A stretch of DNA of 7,029 nt from Burkholderiales bacterium (lineage in GTDB: Bacteria; Pseudomonadota; Gammaproteobacteria; Burkholderiales; Burkholderiaceae_B). Both the position numbers and the translations under genes were made by a program. The notes below the pieces were generated by a model. The model searched no databases. It was not told where the DNA came from and saw nothing but the letters and a program-made list of their open reading frames with translations. Positions 1 to 6,361 of this stretch are shown here, in pieces. Location: contig SXZD01000289.1 in the NCBI GenBank assembly GCA_005788065.1, positions 1 to 7,029 of the forward strand, given 5' to 3'. Position 1 is the stretch's first letter; every line of letters begins with the position of its first letter.

Positions 1-1226
1 GAACAACCGGGTTCGCGCCACTCGAAACCGGCATCCACAAAAATACGGTCCAGACCCTCTGCTTCTGCCTGCGCCTTGACAAGACCGGAGCCCGGCACGA
101 CCAGCGCCTGCTTGACGTTGGCTGCTTTTTTGCGCCCCTTGACCACGGCAGCGGCCATCCGGAGGTCTTCGATGCGGCTGTTGGTACACGAACCGATGAA
201 CACCTTGTCGATCGCAATATCGCGAATGGGTGTGTTGGCAGATAGCCCCATGTATTTGAGCGCGCGCTCCCAGCCTTCTCGGCGCACGGGATCCGTCTCG
301 CTCGCCGGGTCTGGTACCTTGTCAAACACGGACACGACCATCTCGGGCGAGGTGCCCCACGTTACCTGGGGACGCAGACTGCCGGCATCGATCTCAACCA
401 CGGCATCAAAGCGGGCATCCGCATCGCTGTGCAGAGTGCGCCAATATGTAACTGCCTGATTCCACTGCTCTGCCTTGGGGCTGAAAGGCCTGCCCTCAAA
501 ATATGAAATGGTGATGTCGTCAACGGCCACCATGCCCGATCGGGCACCCGCTTCAATGGCCATATTGCAAATGGTCATGCGGCCTTCCATGGACAGCGTG
601 CGGATGGCCTGACCTGCAAATTCGATGGCATAGCCTGTACCACCAGCGGTACCGATCTTGCCGATGACAACCAGCACGATATCTTTGGCAGAGCAGTCAG
701 CGGGCAGTTGGCCGTCGACCTTGACCAGCATGCTGCGGGCCTTTTTCATGAGCAGGCACTGGGTGGCCATGACATGTTCCACTTCGGAGGTGCCGATACC
801 AAAAGCCAAAGCGCCCATGGCACCGTGGGTTGAGGTATGAGAGTCTCCGCAAACAACCGTCATGCCCGGCAGCGTTGCGCCCTGCTCGGGCCCGATGACG
901 TGCACGAGGCCCTGACGGCGGTCAGCCAGATTGAAGTAGGTCAGTTTGTGCTCAGCCGCGTTTTGGTCGAGCGTTTCAACCTGCAGACGCGACACCGGGT
1001 CTTCAATGCCGGCGGAACGGTCGGTTGTCGGTACGTTATGGTCGACCACCGCCAGGTTGGCGCTGTTGCGCCACAACGGACGCCCGGCCAGTTTCAGTCC
1101 CTCAAACGCCTGGGGGCTAGTCACTTCGTGAACGAGTTGGCGGTCGATGTAGATGAGGCTGGTGCCATCGGCTTCGGTGCGCACCACATGGGCGTTCCAG
1201 AGTTTGTCGTAAAGGGTTTGTGCCAT
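1..1226 (-). CDS. leuC: 3-isopropylmalate dehydratase large subunit, 3' end outside window
   Basis: LeuC, with small subunit LeuD, isomerises 2-isopropylmalate to 3-isopropylmalate through a dehydration and hydration cycle on a [4Fe-4S] cluster. This is the second step of leucine synthesis, in the cytoplasm. I translated 408 residues; the family is usually about 470, so roughly the last 60 lie past the left edge. The start MAQTLYDKLW is the usual LeuC N-terminus. The aconitase-family signature CGDSHTSTHGAMGALAFGIG is at residues 126-145. Cluster ligands are visible as Cys347 in FIGSCTNSR and Cys408 in WREPGC; the third Cys would lie just outside. No frameshift or stop is seen. The Shine-Dalgarno is weak (a GGA about 11 bases before the ATG). 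leuD and leuB usually follow leuC but cannot be seen here. The identification is very secure. Confidence 0.97.
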   Translation of the reverse strand, partial: MAQTLYDKLWNAHVVRTEADGTSLIYIDRQLVHEVTSPQAFEGLKLAGRPLWRNSANLAVVDHNVPTTDRSAGIEDPVSRLQVETLDQNAAEHKLTYFNLADRRQGLVHVIGPEQGATLPGMTVVCGDSHTSTHGAMGALAFGIGTSEVEHVMATQCLLMKKARSMLVKVDGQLPADCSAKDIVLVVIGKIGTAGGTGYAIEFAGQAIRTLSMEGRMTICNMAIEAGARSGMVAVDDITISYFEGRPFSPKAEQWNQAVTYWRTLHSDADARFDAVVEIDAGSLRPQVTWGTSPEMVVSVFDKVPDPASETDPVRREGWERALKYMGLSANTPIRDIAIDKVFIGSCTNSRIEDLRMAAAVVKGRKKAANVKQALVVPGSGLVKAQAEAEGLDRIFVDAGFEWREPGC

Positions 1227-1285
1227 TGCGGATGTTCCGGGTCGCAGGCAAGACCTGCGCCAGCAAAGGTAAGAAACAACTGAGT

Positions 1286-1294
1286 ATTATGCCA
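1286..1294 (-). promoter_or_regulatory. Candidate extended -10 promoter for leuC
   Basis: The minus strand reads TGGCATAAT, an extended -10 element (TGn followed by CATAAT, five of six matches to TATAAT). It lies about 60 bases upstream of the leuC ATG, giving a likely transcription start near 1279 and a leader of about 50 bases. No good -35 hexamer stands 16-18 bases upstream, which fits extended -10 promoters. I see no leucine-rich leader peptide or attenuator in the short leader. The call rests on a motif match only. Confidence 0.45.
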
Positions 1295-1367
1295 CACAGG
1301 GGGCTGCATCGACGGGCGAAAGCCTGTTGCCGGCATGGCAAAACCCTCCAAAACGCAGGGACAAGCA

Positions 1368-1433
1368 GACGAAACTCCGACGAAACTCCGACGAAACTCC
1401 GACGAAACTCCGACGAAACTCGGTCGAAACTCA
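1368..1433. repeat. 11-bp tandem repeat, six copies, touching the M48 stop codon
   Basis: Six head-to-tail copies of an 11-base unit, plus-strand consensus GACGAAACTCC. Copies at 1368, 1379, 1390 and 1401 are perfect. The copy at 1412 ends in G, and the copy at 1423 reads GTCGAAACTCA. The last three bases of the final copy are the TGA stop of the M48 protease gene, so the array starts at that stop and runs into the gap before leuC. The unit is not a multiple of three and has no strong internal dyad, so it looks neither like coding sequence nor like an intrinsic terminator. The rest of the gap holds only the leuC promoter candidate and a doubtful small open frame. Confidence 0.9.
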
Positions 1434-2300
1434 GCGGCCGTTGCCCTTGGCCGCCCTGTATAGCGGATCAACCACCTCGGCATCTGCCCGCAGGGCCGCC
1501 ATCCGCGTTTCCGGTGCCGGGTGGGTCGACAACAGCTCAGGCGGGCGACTCTCGGAGAGCTTGCCCATTTTTTCCCACAGGGTAACCGCCGCATCGGGCC
1601 TGTAACCGGCCCGGGCAGCCAGCTCGATACCGATACGGTCCGCTTCACTTTCGTGCTTGCGGCTGTGTTGAAGACTGAGGGTCACATCCACTGCCTTACC
1701 CAGCAGGTCGTTACCCACCTGCCCCAGCCCAAGCAGCGCACCTCCGATGGCCACGCCCATGCCGGTGATCATCTGTTCGCTGGCCCGCTCACGGCTGTGT
1801 TCACGAAGGGCGTGTGCGATCTCATGTCCGATGATGGCGGCCAGTTCGTCGTCCGTCGGTTTGATGGCATCGAGCAGACCTGTGTAGACAGCCATTTTGC
1901 CGCCAGCCATGCACCAGGCATTGACCTCTTTGGAGCTGATGACATTCACTTCCCATGCCCAGCGCGGTGCATCGGGCCTGAACACACCGGTATGCGGAAT
2001 GATGCGCGATGTAATCTGACGGATGCGGGCCACAGTGGCTGCATCGGTATTCAGATTGCCTTTCTTGGCCTGTTCCTGAAGGGTTTTGGCATAAGACTTG
2101 GCGGAGGCAGACTCCACGTCGCGGGCCGAAACCACCATGTACTGAGGCCGCTCAACCCCGACCACGCCACCGGTGGTCGTATTGACGGCCTGACAGGCGG
2201 CCAGCGCAACAGAAAAAACGGACAACAGCGCCAATCGGAGAACACGGCGAAAACCGCCTTGTACCCAGGTCACTTTTTGACTGAACTGAGCAGCGCGCAT
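1431..2300 (-). CDS. M48 family metalloprotease, predicted lipoprotein (LoiP/Oma1-like)
   Basis: A zinc metalloprotease probably anchored to an envelope membrane and acting on envelope proteins. With the chosen start it has 289 residues. A charged segment (FRR) precedes a hydrophobic stretch ending in the lipobox VALAAC, predicting lipidation at Cys36. The zinc motif HEIAH is at 159-163 within the segment GHEIAHALREHSRE. The third ligand is probably Glu217 in HESEAD. The phrase WCMAGGKMAVYTGLL before the active site is typical of the Oma1/LoiP branch of M48, and the length is near that of single-domain LoiP (about 250) rather than BepA with its TPR domain. The start is uncertain: ATGs at 2339 and 2327 and internal GTGs are possible; 2300 was chosen because it keeps a plausible signal peptide after the end of the MFS gene. 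It lies 41 bases after that gene and may be co-transcribed. Physiological substrate unknown. Confidence 0.9.
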   Translation of the reverse strand: MRAAQFSQKVTWVQGGFRRVLRLALLSVFSVALAACQAVNTTTGGVVGVERPQYMVVSARDVESASAKSYAKTLQEQAKKGNLNTDAATVARIRQITSRIIPHTGVFRPDAPRWAWEVNVISSKEVNAWCMAGGKMAVYTGLLDAIKPTDDELAAIIGHEIAHALREHSRERASEQMITGMGVAIGGALLGLGQVGNDLLGKAVDVTLSLQHSRKHESEADRIGIELAARAGYRPDAAVTLWEKMGKLSESRPPELLSTHPAPETRMAALRADAEVVDPLYRAAKGNGR

Positions 2301-2341
2301 GTGTGAAGTTAAATCCAGATTGACCATGTCAAAGACCATTC

Positions 2342-3475
2342 TCAGGGTTGCCGGATACGGGTAACAGCAAACAGGGCTGCCAAACCGAATAACGCAGCCA
2401 TATGGAAAGCAGATGACGGAGAAAGTTCCGTCCACAGGATACCGGCAAGACTGGTGCCCAGAAAACCACCCATGCCATAACCGATCGTCGTATAGGTCGC
2501 TTGCCCGCGCGCCAGAACCTCAGGTCCGCAATGGTCGCGCAACCAAGACATGGCGGCGCTGTGATGGGCTGCAAAGGTCAGCGCATGCCCGCATTGCACG
2601 ACCACCAGCAGCACGGGCTGACCCGGAAACAGCGCGATCACGGCAAAGCGCAGTGCGCAGGCTGCCGTGGCCCATTTCAGCCATGTCACGGTACTGAATC
2701 TGCCAAACCAGCGTCCCTGAAACCAGAAAAAGAGAACCTCCGCCACAACGCCCACTGTCCACAGGGCGCCGATCCAGTCCGTACCGTAATCATGGTGCTG
2801 CAGGTAGAGCGAATAAAAACCGTACAGGGCGCCGTGTGCTGCAATCATGCAGAAAGAAGAGACCCAGAACCAACGCAGCGCAGGTGCCATCAGCAGCTCC
2901 CGAAAGCCCGTCACCTGCAGACCCTCCGACCCAGAGGTCTCCACCGTGCTGTCGCGCATGCCCAGGCAGGAAAGCCATGTCAAAGCCAGTGCCGCAATCA
3001 CGCAGGCTGGATAAGCCGACAAACCATTTGCAGCCCCCCACTGCCCGAAACCCAGCACACACACGATGAAACCCAACGAGCCCCACAACCTGACCCGCCC
3101 GTACTGGCCCACATCACGACGGCAGACCTGCAGGGCATGCGCATCAGCCAGTGGCACCAGACCCGACAGCACCGAATTGAGCAACACCGAAAACGCGATG
3201 ACCCATAAGGTCTCGGTATCGTTGGCAAACAGGAGAAGTGCGGCGAACAGGCCCAGCATGCCTCCCACCCGCAACCACCGAGCCCTCTGCCCTGTGCGGT
3301 CAGACAGCCAACCCCAAAATTGAGGGCCAAGCAGACGCATTGCCTGCATCATGGCCACACACCAACTGATGGTCTGCACCGAATGACCGATTGATTTGAG
3401 ATAGGGACCGAAATAGGGGGACGCCAGTCCCACATAGCCGAAATAAGCTGCGTACAGCGCCGCCAGGCGGATCAT
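2342..3475 (-). CDS. MFS transporter, HcaT/LacY-like (MFS_1_like) group
   Basis: An inner-membrane secondary transporter of 377 residues, with hydrophobic segments along its whole length as expected for about 12 helices. A motif-A-like loop GWLSDRTGQR lies at 55-64, between helices 2 and 3. YGRVRLWGSLGF at 125-136 and the His-containing HALTFAAHHSAAM at 297-309 resemble the family of E. coli HcaT, the putative 3-phenylpropionate carrier. The substrate cannot be read from the sequence; an aromatic acid is only a guess from the HcaT resemblance and the neighbouring aroC. The start at 3475 shares an ATGA with the aroC stop, so translation is probably coupled. The GGAGA directly before the ATG is too close to act as a normal ribosome site, supporting coupling. 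A longer frame reaching 3538 was rejected because it would add a Cys- and Arg-rich, non-membrane leader inside aroC. Confidence 0.9.
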   Translation of the reverse strand: MIRLAALYAAYFGYVGLASPYFGPYLKSIGHSVQTISWCVAMMQAMRLLGPQFWGWLSDRTGQRARWLRVGGMLGLFAALLLFANDTETLWVIAFSVLLNSVLSGLVPLADAHALQVCRRDVGQYGRVRLWGSLGFIVCVLGFGQWGAANGLSAYPACVIAALALTWLSCLGMRDSTVETSGSEGLQVTGFRELLMAPALRWFWVSSFCMIAAHGALYGFYSLYLQHHDYGTDWIGALWTVGVVAEVLFFWFQGRWFGRFSTVTWLKWATAACALRFAVIALFPGQPVLLVVVQCGHALTFAAHHSAAMSWLRDHCGPEVLARGQATYTTIGYGMGGFLGTSLAGILWTELSPSSAFHMAALFGLAALFAVTRIRQP

Positions 3476-4587
3476 TCTCCGCTGGCGCCCGGCGCACGCG
3501 CAGCAATCACAGGTGTATCTACCCGGACATCCGCGCACTGCGCACGATGACGCAATGCGTGGTCAGCCAACACCAGCGCCAGCATAGCCTCTGCAATGGG
3601 CGTTGCACGGATGCCCACGCACGGGTCGTGTCGGCCGAACGTCTCTACCTGCACCGGCTCGCCCGCCTTGTTGATGGATCGGCGGGGAATGCGGATACTG
3701 GAAGTCGGTTTGATGGCGATACGCACTTCAATGTCCTGCCCCGTCGAAATGCCGCCAAGCACGCCTCCCGAGTTGTTCCCCACGAATCCGTCTGGTGTCA
3801 GTTCGTCGCCATGCTCACTGCCCTTTTGCGTCACACACTCAAAACCTGCCCCGATCTCGACGCCTTTGACGGCATTGATACCCATCATGGCATAAGCGAT
3901 GTCGGCATCGAGCTTGTCAAACAGGGGCTCGCCCCAGCCGGGCGGAACCCCGCTGGCCTGAACGCGCAGCGCAGCGCCACAGGAGTCCCCTGATTTGCGC
4001 AGGGCGTCCATGTAAGTTTCCAACTCGGCCACCACGTCATTGTTGGGCACGAAGAAGGGATTGTCGTTGACCACATCCCACGATTTGAAGGGCACCTGAA
4101 CCGTACCCAGTTGGGTCATGCAACCACGGATCTGCACACCGAATGAGTGTTCCAGCCATTTGCGGGCCACCGCACCTGCTGCCACCATCGGCGCTGTCAG
4201 ACGGGCGGACGAACGACCGCCGCCACGATAATCGCGAATGCCGTACTTGTGCCAGTAGGTGTAGTCGGCATGCCCGGGACGGAATGTCTCCATGATGTTG
4301 CCGTAATCCTTGGACCGCTGGTCTTCGTTGCGGATCAACAGGGCGATGGGGGCTCCGGTGGTCACGCCTTCAAAAACGCCGGAGAGGATTTCGACCGTGT
4401 CAGATTCTTGCCGCTGCGTAACATGGCGGGATGTGCCGGGCTTGCGCTTGTCCAGCCAAGGCTGGATGTCGGCCTCGCTCAAAGGCAGCCCGGGTGGGCA
4501 GCCATCAATGACGCAACCGATCGCCGGGCCGTGGCTTTCGCCGAAATTGCTGACGGTGAACAAATGACCAAATGTGCTGCCGGACAT
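3472..4587 (-). CDS. aroC: Chorismate synthase
   Basis: Converts 5-enolpyruvylshikimate 3-phosphate to chorismate with reduced FMN. This is the last step of the shikimate pathway, feeding Phe, Tyr, Trp and folate synthesis, in the cytoplasm. It has 371 residues against about 360 for E. coli AroC, the surplus being a short Ala-rich tail. All family signatures are present: NFGESHG at 14-20 with the conserved His19, RPGHADYTYWHKYG at 103-116 with His106, the RGGGRSSAR phosphate-binding block at 121-129, AMMGINAVKG mid-protein, and GRHDPCVGIRATPIAEAM from 318. The start MSGSTFGHLF is the standard one. A probable promoter lies about 25 bases upstream, and the stop overlaps the MFS gene, so aroC likely heads an operon. 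Nothing is damaged. Confidence 0.98.
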   Translation of the reverse strand: MSGSTFGHLFTVSNFGESHGPAIGCVIDGCPPGLPLSEADIQPWLDKRKPGTSRHVTQRQESDTVEILSGVFEGVTTGAPIALLIRNEDQRSKDYGNIMETFRPGHADYTYWHKYGIRDYRGGGRSSARLTAPMVAAGAVARKWLEHSFGVQIRGCMTQLGTVQVPFKSWDVVNDNPFFVPNNDVVAELETYMDALRKSGDSCGAALRVQASGVPPGWGEPLFDKLDADIAYAMMGINAVKGVEIGAGFECVTQKGSEHGDELTPDGFVGNNSGGVLGGISTGQDIEVRIAIKPTSSIRIPRRSINKAGEPVQVETFGRHDPCVGIRATPIAEAMLALVLADHALRHRAQCADVRVDTPVIAARAPGASGE

Positions 4588-4618
4588 GGACGTGCTTTGG
4601 GCTGAAGATCAATCCGCT

Positions 4619-4627
4619 AGTTTAACA
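4619..4627 (-). promoter_or_regulatory. Candidate extended -10 promoter for aroC
   Basis: The minus strand reads TGTTAAACT: a TGn extension followed by TAAACT, four of six matches to TATAAT. It sits 32-40 bases upstream of the aroC ATG, placing a transcription start near 4612 and a leader of about 25 bases. No recognisable -35 box is found upstream, where the heptamer repeats lie. The evidence is a motif match plus good placement. Confidence 0.35.
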
Positions 4628-4651
4628 CCGCACCCCGAAGCGCGGCGATGC

Positions 4652-4686
4652 GAGTGACGAGTGACGAGTCACCACTGACGAGTGAC
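4652..4686. repeat. Degenerate heptamer tandem repeat in the aroC upstream gap
   Basis: Five consecutive 7-base units: GAGTGAC, GAGTGAC, GAGTCAC, CACTGAC, GAGTGAC. The third unit reverses the second's end, making the short palindrome GTGACGAGTCAC at 4661-4672. The array sits between the stop of the oxidoreductase gene and the aroC promoter candidate, in a 135-base gap that holds no other gene. No T-run follows the dyad on either strand, so it is not a standard terminator. Short heptamer arrays of this kind are known between genes in other bacteria; any function is unknown. Confidence 0.8.
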
Positions 4687-4722
4687 GAAGCTGGGTGGCG
4701 GGTGGCAAGAGCGCCCCAAAAC

Positions 4723-5730
4723 TCAGGCAGGTAACTCCAGCGCGACCGGCAATGCCTGCCCCAACGCCCACCCACTGAGCCAAGCCGCTTCAACACGCGC
4801 CCCCCGCAGCCAGTCGCCACAGGCGCCCAACTGCAAGTCCCGGTCGATAAGACATTCAACATCCAGCGGGTTGATGGGTGTTGAATAGCGCCAGCGATGC
4901 GCACGGCAATCAGCAGGCACTGCAGCACTGCCGATAAGACCGAGAAACACATCGGCCAAGCGGTTGCCGGCCTCTTCTGCCGGCAGCTCGAGATGGGACA
5001 GGGACCAGTCGCCGGTTGCCTGCAGCACCCAACGCTCGCGGTCTACCCGCCCGGGCTTGCTGCTGTCGCGAGCCACCCAACCCAGCGGACTGTCGTGAAC
5101 AAAGGCACCATCAAACGGCAGCACCAGACTGTCATCAAACTCCAGCATCACTGTCCAGTTGGGCACTGATGTGACTGAAGCCGCTGCCTCAGACAAGGAC
5201 GTGGAGGCCTGCAGCAACTCGACTGCCTGCTCTGCCGGAATGGCGGCAACCACCCAGTCCCAACCGCTTAATGACGACTGGGCTCCGGAGGTCGAAACCG
5301 TATCGATGGTCCAGATGCCGCCCTTGCGTGTGATGGACTGTACACGGGTCTGCAGATGCACTTTCATGCCATCGGCCAGATGAGAACCGAATGCACTCAT
5401 GCCCGGCGTACCCACCCATCGGGGCGATGTCGCGGGCCGCGGCGTCACTTGGGTATAAGCCAGATCGACCACCGTGCCTTCCCATGGCATGAGTGCGCCC
5501 GCAGCAGATGCTGCATGCACTATTTTGTGGAAGACGGGATGGTCGGCCGAAAAATACTGGGTACCGTGATCAAAACCACCCTCGGCAGGCGTGCGACCAA
5601 CCCAGCGAGTCGGCATGCGCCCACCGGCACCCCGGCTTTTTTCGAAAACCTCAACTTTGCAGCCACGGGACTGCAACTCGCGGGCACAAGCCAGACCGGC
5701 CACACCCGCTCCAACAACTGCCACGCGCAT
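4723..5730 (-). CDS. Renalase-like FAD/NAD(P)-dependent oxidoreductase (COG3380 type)
   Basis: A soluble flavoprotein of 335 residues. The N-terminal Rossmann dinucleotide site is VVGAGVAG at 5-12, with the acidic Glu30 at the end of the second strand and GAGGRM at 34-39, as in the amine-oxidase and renalase fold. FDHGTQYF at 53-60, RWVGTPGMSAF at 104-114, HRWRY at 278-282 and a C-terminal GDWLRGARVEAAWLSG block at 305-320 match the COG3380 group. Characterised bacterial renalases of this group oxidise the misreduced 2- and 6-dihydro forms of NAD(P) back to usable cofactor; the same role here is inferred, not shown. The start at 5730 is chosen for its GGAGGG ribosome site and because the Rossmann strand begins at residue 2. 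It follows the CBS-protein gene by 26 bases, so both are probably on one transcript. No signal peptide and no damage seen. Confidence 0.88.
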   Translation of the reverse strand: MRVAVVGAGVAGLACARELQSRGCKVEVFEKSRGAGGRMPTRWVGRTPAEGGFDHGTQYFSADHPVFHKIVHAASAAGALMPWEGTVVDLAYTQVTPRPATSPRWVGTPGMSAFGSHLADGMKVHLQTRVQSITRKGGIWTIDTVSTSGAQSSLSGWDWVVAAIPAEQAVELLQASTSLSEAAASVTSVPNWTVMLEFDDSLVLPFDGAFVHDSPLGWVARDSSKPGRVDRERWVLQATGDWSLSHLELPAEEAGNRLADVFLGLIGSAAVPADCRAHRWRYSTPINPLDVECLIDRDLQLGACGDWLRGARVEAAWLSGWALGQALPVALELPA

Positions 5731-5734
5731 CACA

Positions 5735-5740
5735 CCCTCC
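5735..5740 (-). promoter_or_regulatory. Ribosome binding site deciding the oxidoreductase start
   Basis: The minus strand has GGAGGG four bases before the ATG at 5730. It supports this start over an upstream in-frame ATG at 5787, which would lie inside the CBS-protein gene and add 19 residues before the flavin-binding strand. Confidence 0.75.
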
Positions 5741-5756
5741 GCTGGCGCACTGCAAA

Positions 5757-6233
5757 TCAGGATTGGTTGGACTCTTCCATCGGCCAATCGCGGATGTAGC
5801 CCTTGAGCATCTTGTTCTCAAATTCCTGCTCTTCGAGGATGGCTTTGGCCACGTCGTGGAAGGAGATGACGCCCTGAAGGACATCTTCGTCTACGACCGG
5901 CATGTAACGCTGGTGGTTCTCCAACATCATCTTGCGCAGTTCATCCACTTCCATGGCACTGTGCGCACGCGCGGGTTGGGCGTTCATGACCTCACCCACG
6001 GTGATTTCGGTAAACGGCGGGGTGGGACCCACGCGCTGCTCAATCTGGCGCTTGGCCAGAATCCGCAGCACTTCGCGGAATGTCAGCATGCCGGCCAGCT
6101 TGCCTTGGGACATGACCACCAGCGAGCCCATGTCTTTTTCGGCCATCATGATGACGCAGTCCGACAGTTTCGATTCCGGTGTAACGGAAAACAGCGTATT
6201 GCCTTTGATGCGCAGAACTTCCTTGACCTTCAT
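5757..6233 (-). CDS. Two-CBS-domain protein
   Basis: A small cytoplasmic protein of 158 residues made almost only of two CBS domains, about 5-63 and 78-135, which together form one Bateman module. Such modules usually bind adenosine-containing ligands (AMP, ATP, SAM or NAD-type molecules) and act as sensors. Each domain ends in the expected ligand-contact phrase: GMLTFREVLR at 48-57 and GVISFHDVAK at 121-130. The usual Asp of that motif is kept in the second domain but is Glu in the first, so the two sites may differ in ligand affinity. The tail KGYIRDWP is typical of a proteobacterial family of stand-alone CBS proteins of unknown function. The start has an excellent ribosome site. It lies just upstream of the renalase-like gene. 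The domain call is secure; ligand and partner are unknown. Confidence 0.92.
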   Translation of the reverse strand: MKVKEVLRIKGNTLFSVTPESKLSDCVIMMAEKDMGSLVVMSQGKLAGMLTFREVLRILAKRQIEQRVGPTPPFTEITVGEVMNAQPARAHSAMEVDELRKMMLENHQRYMPVVDEDVLQGVISFHDVAKAILEEQEFENKMLKGYIRDWPMEESNQS

Positions 6234-6239
6234 GAACCG

Positions 6240-6245
6240 CCTCCT
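6240..6245 (-). promoter_or_regulatory. Strong ribosome binding site for the CBS protein
   Basis: AGGAGG, a full anti-16S match on the minus strand, six bases before the ATG at 6233. It fixes the start of the CBS-protein gene and suggests efficient translation. Confidence 0.8.
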
Positions 6246-6300
6246 GCGTTTGTATTCTGTGTTGGGTTTCAGGATAGAAAGAACTTTTCCATGCTACCGC

Positions 6301-6316
6301 AAAAACAGGCTCCTGT
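6301..6316 (-). terminator. Weak candidate intrinsic terminator after der
   Basis: The minus strand reads ACAGGAGCCTGTTTTT, 46 bases after the der stop: a four-pair stem ACAG/CTGT (five with a flanking G-T pair), a GAGC loop and five T. The stem is short for a working terminator, so readthrough into the CBS-protein gene is likely. The remainder of this 128-base gap (6234-6361) shows no gene and no clear promoter with both boxes. Confidence 0.22.
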
Positions 6317-6361
6317 CGCAAGACCAACGGTTAAACAGGGTGGCAATTTTCCCGTATTTGA

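Noticed and set aside
76..459. A 127-residue plus-strand frame at the left edge.
   Set aside because: Antisense to the leuC segment that encodes the Cys347 cluster motif; no independent evidence for a gene.
1368..1433. The 11-bp tandem units as a CRISPR array or a site array for an integrase.
   Set aside because: The units are directly adjacent with no spacers, far too short for CRISPR repeats, and no cas or recombinase gene is nearby.
1521..2306. A 261-residue open frame on the plus strand.
   Set aside because: It is the antisense shadow of the M48 protease, whose zinc motif and lipobox are on the other strand; no domain is seen.
2501..3208. A 235-residue open frame on the plus strand.
   Set aside because: Antisense to the MFS transporter; rich in His, Gln, Pro and Arg, as expected from reversed membrane-protein codons.
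4661..4672. The palindrome GTGACGAGTCAC as a terminator for the oxidoreductase gene.
   Set aside because: The loop would be only two bases and no T-run follows on either strand.
4617..4952. A 111-residue minus-strand frame through the heptamer array, ending ATRHPASSLVSGDSSLVTR and onward.
   Set aside because: Most of it lies in another frame of the oxidoreductase gene, and the rest is translated repeat; no ribosome site or family match.
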